From Rhodospirillales bacterium (GTDB lineage: Bacteria; Pseudomonadota; Alphaproteobacteria; UBA828), in the NCBI GenBank assembly GCA_028820995.1, contig JAPPHR010000069.1, forward strand, positions 1-36,581: 36,581 nt of DNA. The letters run 5' to 3'. Both the position numbers and the translations under genes were made by a program. Below, piece by piece: positions 30,070 to 36,581 of this stretch. Within the stretch, counting starts at the first letter, position 1. Every line of letters starts with the position of its first letter. The notes under the pieces are model-generated. The model was not told the origin of the DNA and made no database searches. It saw only the letters and a program-made list of their open reading frames with translations.

Positions 30070-30570
30070 TCAGGCGGCGGAGACGACGGCCCGTTTGGGA
30101 AGACGCGTCGGAACCCGGCCGCCCAGCACATCCAGCAGCACCTCGACCCGTTCACGCGGCGCGAGACGCAGCACGACCGCCGCGCACTCCACGAAGGGGC
30201 CGGCAGCGATCGTGACGGCATCGCCCGGCTGCAAGTCGGGGACTGCCGGCGTGCTCAGGCCGTCGGTGCCGGTCGCCTCGCGCAGCGCTGTGACGAACTC
30301 CTCCGGCAGCGGCTGCGGGCGCGGGCCGTCTGCGAGAAGCCGCTTCACTCCGAAGGTGCCGTTGATCGCGCGCCACGGCTCGAGCGTTACGTCGAGTTCG
30401 ACGAACAGATAGCCGGGAAACAGCGGTGCGTGCCCCGTCTCGATGCGCTTCGCCCGCCTGCGCGAGCGCTCCATCACGGGCAGCCAGACCCGATATCCTT
30501 GGCGCACCATGTTTACTTCGGCTCGCTGCTCCTGATGGGGCCGCGTATGGACCACGTACCATTGCTTCAT
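30070..30570 (-). CDS. NusG/RfaH-like transcription antitermination paralog
   Basis: 'MKQWYVVHTRPHQEQRAEVNMVRQGYRVWLPVMERSRRRAKRIETGHAPLFPGYLFVELD' NGN domain plus C-terminal 'LQPGDAVTIAAGPFVECAAVV' KOW-like segment; internal ATG start chosen. Confidence 0.9.
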   Translation of the reverse strand: MKQWYVVHTRPHQEQRAEVNMVRQGYRVWLPVMERSRRRAKRIETGHAPLFPGYLFVELDVTLEPWRAINGTFGVKRLLADGPRPQPLPEEFVTALREATGTDGLSTPAVPDLQPGDAVTIAAGPFVECAAVVLRLAPRERVEVLLDVLGGRVPTRLPKRAVVSAA

Positions 30571-30806
30571 CGGGACTCCCGTTCGCCTCGGCGTGTATCT
30601 GCACGATGCCCGGAGCCTCGTGCTCGATGCGCAGCAGGTCAGGGCCGGCAACTGCCGCTGCGGCACCCCCCACCTTATCTGCGGAGGGCGCCTGGCGAAA
30701 CAAGGGGGCAGGTGCAGACTCCCACTGAGACGACGAGGATAGCCGCCCGGCCCGCCCTCAACTAACATCTGCGACCGCCTTCAAGTAAGAGTCTGCCGGA
30801 GAGACG

Positions 30807-31739
30807 ATGAGCACGATCAAGGAGACCGAGTGGATCTGGCGCGACGGGGAATTCGTTCGCTGGCAGGACGCCACGGTCCATATCCTGTCCACCGCCGTTC
30901 AATTCGGCTCCTCGGTCTTCGAGGGCGTCCGCTGCTACGACACCGCGCGCGGACCCGCCGTCTTCCGGCTGCCGGAGCACCTGAAGCGGCTCCGCAATTC
31001 GGCGCGCATCTACCGCATGGAGGTCGCCTACAGCGACGCGGAGCTGACGGAGGCCTGCTTCGCCCTGATCCGGCGCAACGGGCTCCGCCACTGCTACATC
31101 CGGCCGGTGATCATGCGCGGCTACGGCGCGATCGGGATGGACGGCATCGGCAGCCCGATCGAGACCTGGATTCCGGCCTGGGAGTGGGGCGCCTATCTCG
31201 GCGACGACGCGCTGGAGAAGGGCGTCGACGTCTGCGTGTCGTCGTGGAGCCGGGCTGCGCCCAACACCTTTCCCGGCATGGCCAAGGCGACCGGGCACTA
31301 CAACAACGCGCAGCTCATCAAGCTGGAGGCGATGACCAACGGCTTCGTCGAGGCGATCGCGCTCACCCACGACGGGCTCATCAGCGAGGGCAGCGGCCAG
31401 AACCTCTTCGCGGTGATGGACGGCACCGTGCTGACACCGCCCATCGACGGCAGCAACCTCTCGGGCGTGACGCGGAATGCAGTGCTGACGATCGCGGCCG
31501 ATCTCGACATAGCGGTTCGCGAAGGCCCGATGCCGCGCGAGCTGCTCTACTGCGCCGACGAGCTGTTCTTCTCGGGCACCGCAGCAGAGATCACGCCGGT
31601 CCGCTCCGTCGACCGCATCGAGATCGGCCCTGGCGGGATCGGCCCGGTCACGCGGCGCATACAGCGGCGGTTCGTCGATATCGTGAACGGCCGCTCCAAC
31701 GACGACCACGGCTGGTTGACTCCGGTCCTGCCCGGCTGA
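30807..31739 (+). CDS. ilvE: Branched-chain amino acid aminotransferase (class IV)
   Basis: 'VQFGSSVFEGVRCYDT', 'FPGMAKATGHYNNAQLIKLEA', 'LISEGSGQNLFAVMDGTVLTPP', 'FFSGTAAEITPVRSVD'. Confidence 0.94.
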   Translation: MSTIKETEWIWRDGEFVRWQDATVHILSTAVQFGSSVFEGVRCYDTARGPAVFRLPEHLKRLRNSARIYRMEVAYSDAELTEACFALIRRNGLRHCYIRPVIMRGYGAIGMDGIGSPIETWIPAWEWGAYLGDDALEKGVDVCVSSWSRAAPNTFPGMAKATGHYNNAQLIKLEAMTNGFVEAIALTHDGLISEGSGQNLFAVMDGTVLTPPIDGSNLSGVTRNAVLTIAADLDIAVREGPMPRELLYCADELFFSGTAAEITPVRSVDRIEIGPGGIGPVTRRIQRRFVDIVNGRSNDDHGWLTPVLPG

Positions 31740-31786
31740 GCGGGATCGCGGCGCCCTGTGCGCCCGGAACGACGGGGAGCATCTGC

Positions 31787-32587
31787 ATGAGCCAGAGCCA
31801 TGAGTCGGCGGCTGCGCTTGCCGAGCGGCTCTTCGCCGAGCACGCCGAAGGCCGGCCCTTCCGCCGCCTGCGGGGCGCCGACCGGCCCTCTTCGCTCGCC
31901 GAAGGCTATCGCGTGCAAGAGCTGCTCGTCCGGCGCTGGGTCGAGGCCGGGCGGGGCAGGCCCGCCGGCTACAAGGTGGGCCTCACCTCGGAGGCCATCC
32001 AGACGATGTACGGGAGCGACCAGCCGATCAGCGGGGTGGTTTTCGAGAGCGGGGTGCACCGCTCGCCCGCCCGGATCGCGCTTAGCCATTACGGCCGCCT
32101 CGGGATCGAGTTCGAGCTTGCGGTGGAGATCGGCACCGACTTCCGGCCCGAGGATGCGCCGTTCTCCCTCGACGATGCGGTTGCCCGTGTTGCGGCCTGC
32201 ATGCCCGCATTCGAGCTGATCGAGGACCGCCATGCGGACCACGACGACGTCGACGCTCCCTCCATCCTCGTGGACAATGCATGGTGCGCCGGGGTCGTGC
32301 TGGGGCCGCGCCGCGCCGACTGGCGCACGCTGGATCTCGCCAGCACTGCGGTTTCGCTGCGGGTCAACGACGCCCTTCCGTCCTCGGCGGTCACCGGTGC
32401 CGCCATGGGAAATCCGCTGCACTCGCTGGTCTGGCTCGCGGGCCAGCTTGCCTCGAGGGGGACCGCGCTCGCGGCCGGCACGATCGTGATGACCGGGAGC
32501 ACGCTGGCGACGCAGTTCCCCGATGCGGGCGATCGCTTCGTCTACGAGATCGAGGGGCTGGGCGGCGTGGAGGCCACCGTCGTCTAG
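31787..32587 (+). CDS. 2-keto-4-pentenoate hydratase / FAH-family protein
   Basis: 'GRPAGYKVGLTSEAIQTMYG', 'GIEFELAVEIGTDF', 'PAFELIEDRHADHD', 'SLVWLAGQLASRGTALAAGTIVMTGSTLATQFPDAGD'. Confidence 0.9.
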   Translation: MSQSHESAAALAERLFAEHAEGRPFRRLRGADRPSSLAEGYRVQELLVRRWVEAGRGRPAGYKVGLTSEAIQTMYGSDQPISGVVFESGVHRSPARIALSHYGRLGIEFELAVEIGTDFRPEDAPFSLDDAVARVAACMPAFELIEDRHADHDDVDAPSILVDNAWCAGVVLGPRRADWRTLDLASTAVSLRVNDALPSSAVTGAAMGNPLHSLVWLAGQLASRGTALAAGTIVMTGSTLATQFPDAGDRFVYEIEGLGGVEATVV

Positions 32588-32731
32588 AGCGTTTCCGTTT
32601 TAGACGGAAACGCTCCGATTCTTTGTCGCTCACGGCAGCCGGCCTGCGGCCGGCGCCTGCGCGGGCGCGCCGCATTCGCGGCGGGCCGCTGTCGCGGCCT
32701 GCCGCGTGTCCGTCAAGAACGGACGCGCTCT
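32587..32731. repeat. 145-bp dispersed structured repeat, copy 2 (intact hairpins)
   Basis: Hairpins: GAGCGTTTCCGT-TTTAG-ACGGAAACGCTC (32587-32615); GCCGGC-CTGCG-GCCGGC (32638-32654); CGCGGCGGGCCG-CTGTCG-CGGCCTGCCGCG (32677-32706, one G-T); GTCCGT-CAAGA-ACGGAC (32708-32724). Same length as copy 1. Confidence 0.92.
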
Positions 32732-32757
32732 CACGCGACCCGAGGTGGCCGGCGGAC

Positions 32758-33909
32758 CTACGACGAGGCGGCGCCGGGGCGGCGCGTGATGACCTCGTCG
32801 CGGTGGACGCCGACGCAGAGCAACAGCCCGAGACCCAGCATCAGGCTCAGCATGGCGCTTCCGCCATAGGAGATGAGCGGCAGCGGCAGGCCGACGATGG
32901 GGATCAGTCCGATCACCATGGCGACGTTGAAGAAGACGTGGAAGAAGAACGTGACCGTGATCCCCATGCCGAGCATGCGGCCGAAATGGTTGTTGCTTCG
33001 GGTCGAGATCACCACGCCATAGGTGGCGATCCCCAGGTACAGCAGCAGGACGCCGGCCACGCCGAAGAACCCCAGTTCCTCCGCCATCATCGTGAAGATG
33101 AAGTCGGTCTGCTTCTCCGGCAGGAAATTGAGGTGGCTCTGGGTCCCCTGCAGATACCCCTTGCCGAAGAGGCCGCCGGAGCCCAGCGCGATTTTCGATT
33201 GCAGGATGTGATACCCCGCGCCCAGAGGGTCCGCTTCCGGATCGAAGAACGTGAGGACGCGCTCCTTCTGATAGTCGTGCAGAAACTGCCAGGCGACCGG
33301 GCCGGAGCCGAGCGCGAGCACGATGCCCACGCCGATCTTCCACGCCTTGATCCCGGCCAGGAACAGCATGATTCCGCCGCCGAGCGCGACCAGCAGCGCG
33401 GTCCCGAGGTCGGGCTGGCGCAGGATCAGCGCAGCGGGTGCGAGGATCATCAGCAGCGGCGGAATGTAGGTCCGAATGTGGCCGAGCGAGTCCAGGGCGA
33501 CACCGTGGAAGTAGCGCGCAAGCGCCAGCACCATCGCGATCTTCATGAGCTCCGACGGCTGAAGCTGGATGACGCCGATGTCGATCCAGCGCTGCGCGCC
33601 CTTGCCAGCCGCGCCGAGCAGCTCGACGCTGACCAGCAGGGCGAAAGCGATACCGTAGATCGTGTACGCGGCGCGCAGCCAGAAGCCGATGTCGACGATG
33701 GCCACCGCGAGCATCACGATGAGGCCCGCGCCGAACCACACCATCTGGCGCGACGCCCACGGCTCGGTCGAGCCGCCCGAGGCGGAAATCAGCATCCCGA
33801 TGCCGACCGCGCTGATCGTGCAGACGAGGACGACCAGGAACCAGTCGAGCTTGAGCAGCCGCTCGGCGATGCGAAGGCCCTGTTGCCTGCCGATCTCCAG
33901 CTGTGCCAT
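32758..33909 (-). CDS. rodA: Rod shape-determining protein RodA (SEDS family)
   Basis: 'LQPSELMKIAMVLALARYFH', 'RQPDLGTALLVALGG', 'EKQTDFIFTMMAEELGFFG', 'GLPLPLISYGGSAML'. Confidence 0.97.
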   Translation of the reverse strand: MAQLEIGRQQGLRIAERLLKLDWFLVVLVCTISAVGIGMLISASGGSTEPWASRQMVWFGAGLIVMLAVAIVDIGFWLRAAYTIYGIAFALLVSVELLGAAGKGAQRWIDIGVIQLQPSELMKIAMVLALARYFHGVALDSLGHIRTYIPPLLMILAPAALILRQPDLGTALLVALGGGIMLFLAGIKAWKIGVGIVLALGSGPVAWQFLHDYQKERVLTFFDPEADPLGAGYHILQSKIALGSGGLFGKGYLQGTQSHLNFLPEKQTDFIFTMMAEELGFFGVAGVLLLYLGIATYGVVISTRSNNHFGRMLGMGITVTFFFHVFFNVAMVIGLIPIVGLPLPLISYGGSAMLSLMLGLGLLLCVGVHRDEVITRRPGAASS

Positions 33910-35792
33910 CAGGCGTTCTCTTTGAATCGTGGCACGGGCGCCGGCGAAGGAGGGCGCGCCGACGGATCGCGACGCTGCACCTCGCGCAGGATGTCGCGTG
34001 CGATGGGCGCTGCCACGGAGCCGCCGCTGCCGCCGTGCTCCACGACGACGGCGACACCGTACCGCGGCCGCTCCAGCGGCGCGTAAGCGACGAAGAGCGC
34101 GTGGTCGCGATCCTCCCACGGGCGGTCCTCGTTCTTGATCACGCCCGTGCGGTGCTCACGCTCGGAAATCCGCTTGACCTGCACGCTGCCGGTCTTGCCG
34201 GCCATGGCGAGCGTCGGCTCCTCGATGCGCGCGCGATAGGCCGTGCCCTTGGGGTCGTTCACGACCTTGAGCATGCCCTCGCGGACGATGTCGAGATGAG
34301 TGGGCGAGAATCCCATCGCGGGGAAGGTCTTCGGTTCCCGAGCCAGCGGTTGCCCGTCGCGGATGGCCTCTCCCAGGATGCGCGGCTCGACCGCGATGCC
34401 GCCGTTGGCGATGCGCGCCACCATGACCGCAAGCTGGAGCGGCGTGGTGAGCAGATAGCCCTGGCCGATACCGACAACCAGCGTTTCGCCGCCTTGCCAG
34501 GGCTCGCCGATCATGGCGAGCTTCCACTCGCGCGTCGGCACGAGGCCGGGTTTCTCCCCCGGCAGCTCGATGTCGAGCTTGTGGCCGAAGCCGAACCGCT
34601 CCGACATCGCGGCGATCCGGTCGATCCCGACGCGCTTGGCGACCTCGTAAAAGTACACGTCGCACGATTCCATCAGGCCCCTCACCATGTCGACGTGGCC
34701 GTGGCCGTGGCGCCGCCAGCAGCGGAACCGGCGCTTCCCGAGCTTGAGGGACCCGTTGCAAAAGAATCTGTGATGCGGGCTCAGCTCCCCGCTCTCCAGC
34801 GCAGCGAGCGCCACGATCATCTTGAACGTGGACCCCGGCGAGTACTGGCCGGTGATCGACTTGTTGGTGAGCGGAAAGCGCGGATGGCCGATCAGCTCGC
34901 GCCACTGCCGCTGGCTGATGCCGGAGGTGAACAGGTTGGGGTCGTAGCTCGGCATCGACGCCAGGGCCAGAATCTCGCCGGAATGAACGTCGAGGACCAC
35001 GGCCGAGCCGCTTTCCTCGCCGAAGCGTGCCGAGACGTATTGCTGGAGCCCGAGGTCGATGGTCAGCGTGTGGTCGTCGCCGGGCCGGCCGGTGCGGCGG
35101 CTGAGCTCGCGGATCACGCGGCCATAGGCGTTCACCTCGACCTGCCGGGAGCCGGCCTCGCCGCGCAGCGAGGTCTCCAGCACCTTCTCGGCGCCGTTCT
35201 TTCCGATGCGGAAATCGGGGAGCGTGAGCAGCGGATCGTCCGTCAACTCCAAATCGGATTCGTTGACGGCGCCGACGTAGCCCACGATGTGGACCGTGTC
35301 GGGTCCGAATGAATAGAGGCGGCGGCGGCCGACGTCGATCATCACGCCGGGCAGATCGGGCGCGTTGACCTCGATCTGCGAGACCTCCTCCCAGGTCAGG
35401 TGTTCGCGGACCGTGATGGGGACGAACTTCTGCTTGCGCCTGGCCTCGCGCAGGACCCGCTCGCGATCGTGCGCCTCGATCGGCACCAGCCGGGCGATTT
35501 CGTCCAGCGCCCTGTCGAGGTCCAGGGCCGCCTCGGGCACCAGGATCAGCCGATAGTTGAGCCGGTTCTCGGCAAGGACCTGGCCGAAGCGGTCGAAGAT
35601 GCGGCCCCGTGCCGGCGGCAGGAGCTGCATGTTGATGCGGTTCTCGTCGGCCAGAACCTGATAGCGCTCCGAGTCGACGACCTGAAGCTGATAGAGCCGC
35701 CCGGCGAGGCCGGCTGTCAGCAGCGCCTGCGCGCCGCCCACGATGATGGCGCGGCGCGTGAAGAGGTTGGCGCGTCCCGTCTCGCCCCGCAT
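33909..35792 (-). CDS. mrdA: Penicillin-binding protein 2
   Basis: 'PPARGRIFDRFGQVLAENR', 'GQYSPGSTFKMIVALAALE' (SxxK), 'MAGKTGSVQVKR' (KTG); TGATG junction with rodA. Confidence 0.96.
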   Translation of the reverse strand: MRGETGRANLFTRRAIIVGGAQALLTAGLAGRLYQLQVVDSERYQVLADENRINMQLLPPARGRIFDRFGQVLAENRLNYRLILVPEAALDLDRALDEIARLVPIEAHDRERVLREARRKQKFVPITVREHLTWEEVSQIEVNAPDLPGVMIDVGRRRLYSFGPDTVHIVGYVGAVNESDLELTDDPLLTLPDFRIGKNGAEKVLETSLRGEAGSRQVEVNAYGRVIRELSRRTGRPGDDHTLTIDLGLQQYVSARFGEESGSAVVLDVHSGEILALASMPSYDPNLFTSGISQRQWRELIGHPRFPLTNKSITGQYSPGSTFKMIVALAALESGELSPHHRFFCNGSLKLGKRRFRCWRRHGHGHVDMVRGLMESCDVYFYEVAKRVGIDRIAAMSERFGFGHKLDIELPGEKPGLVPTREWKLAMIGEPWQGGETLVVGIGQGYLLTTPLQLAVMVARIANGGIAVEPRILGEAIRDGQPLAREPKTFPAMGFSPTHLDIVREGMLKVVNDPKGTAYRARIEEPTLAMAGKTGSVQVKRISEREHRTGVIKNEDRPWEDRDHALFVAYAPLERPRYGVAVVVEHGGSGGSVAAPIARDILREVQRRDPSARPPSPAPVPRFKENA

Positions 35793-35793
35793 C

Positions 35794-36309
35794 TCACTCG
35801 GGCCGTGCGGCGGCGAGCGCGCCGAGAGGACGGAAGAACAGCACGAAGACGGGGAAGAGCAGAACCGTCAGGCCGACCTGCACCATGATCGGCAGCAGTG
35901 GAATCACCGTGCCGAAGCAGGCGGAGCCGATGATCCAGCTGAGCAGCCCGATCGCCGGCATGGTGAGAGAGAAGCCCCACCAGACGACGAGGAACGGCTT
36001 GCCGCGGAAGAAGGTGCGTTGCGAGGCGACGACTCCCTGCACGATCAGGAGCACCAGCGCCGTCATGCCGAGCGGCGTGCCGGCCAGCAGGTCCTGCAGC
36101 AGGCCGATGGCGAAGGTCGCCACGTAGGGGAGCCGCTCCGGCCGGTAGATGGTCCAGTAGAAGATCGCCATCGCCGCAAGGGCCGGCGACACCTCGTCGA
36201 AACCGGGCAGCCGCCAGGGCAGCGAGCCGGCGAAGACGAACACCACCGTGACCGTCACCGGGATCAGGCCGCGCAGCCAGCGATCGGCCGAATGCAGCCA
36301 TTCGCCCAT
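35794..36309 (-). CDS. mreD: Rod shape-determining protein MreD
   Basis: 171 aa membrane protein between mreC and mrdA; 'YRPERLPYVATFAIGLLQDLLAGTPLGMTALVLLIVQG'. Confidence 0.93.
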   Translation of the reverse strand: MGEWLHSADRWLRGLIPVTVTVVFVFAGSLPWRLPGFDEVSPALAAMAIFYWTIYRPERLPYVATFAIGLLQDLLAGTPLGMTALVLLIVQGVVASQRTFFRGKPFLVVWWGFSLTMPAIGLLSWIIGSACFGTVIPLLPIMVQVGLTVLLFPVFVLFFRPLGALAAARPE

Positions 36310-36581
36310 TACTGGAGGCTCCCGGTGCGGGCGGCCCGGCGCGTCTCGGGGAAGACGCCCGGCACCACGTAGTCCAGCACGGTGACGAAATCGAGCCGCT
36401 CCCAGACCACGAAGGGCTGCACCGTCGCGCGATCCTTGTCCACCGCCGATACGATACCGACATCTAGGGCCGGCGGGAACATCCCGCCCTCGCCCGAGGT
36501 CACGATGCGGTCGCCAGGCTTGACCCTGGCGTCGGTCGCGAGGAAGGCGAGGTAGGGATGCGGGCTGTTGTCGCCGCGCAG
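36309..36581 (-). CDS. mreC: Rod shape-determining protein MreC (C-terminal part; truncated by window edge)
   Basis: 'VKPGDRIVTSGEGGMFPPALDVGIVSAVDKDRATVQPFVVWERLDFVTVLDYV' matches the MreC C-terminal domain; open to window end. Confidence 0.9.
   Translation of the reverse strand: MRGDNSPHPYLAFLATDARVKPGDRIVTSGEGGMFPPALDVGIVSAVDKDRATVQPFVVWERLDFVTVLDYVVPGVFPETRRAARTGSLQ

Overview
High-GC (alphaproteobacterial-looking) chromosomal window, densely packed with mostly housekeeping and transport genes; I call 36 protein-coding genes. In order: 3' end of an ammonium transporter plus a small one-TM ORF ending at a UUCG-loop terminator; DsbA-family thioredoxin; two adjacent EamA/DMT exporters; ATP-NAD kinase-like protein; overlapping Nudix-MFP-RND-endonuclease V operon; DUF433 protein with a possible relic of its partner; charged small protein and CspA; heparinase II/III-like, rpe, rsmB; enolase-superfamily dehydratase and PQQ sugar dehydrogenase; isochorismatase, shortened TAXI-like protein, metallophosphatase; membrane cytochrome c; kdsB, DUF924; tkt-gap-pgk-hypothetical-fba; NusG/RfaH-like protein plus ABC exporter; BCAT; 2-keto-4-pentenoate hydratase-like; rodA, mrdA, mreD and partial mreC. 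No CRISPR, prophage, tRNA or rRNA was recognised. The most interesting signal is a 145-bp dispersed repeat in two ungapped copies (15741-15885 and 32587-32731; about 86% identical by hand count), built of consecutive hairpins with TAGAGCG...CGCTCTA-like ends. It touches the stop codons of two unrelated genes and, in copy 1, appears to supply the start codon and N-terminus of rsmB. Other points of interest are a TAXI-type protein lacking its central region, an amt-linked small membrane protein, an uncharacterised ORF between pgk and fba, and a specialised NusG paralog coupled to an ABC transporter.
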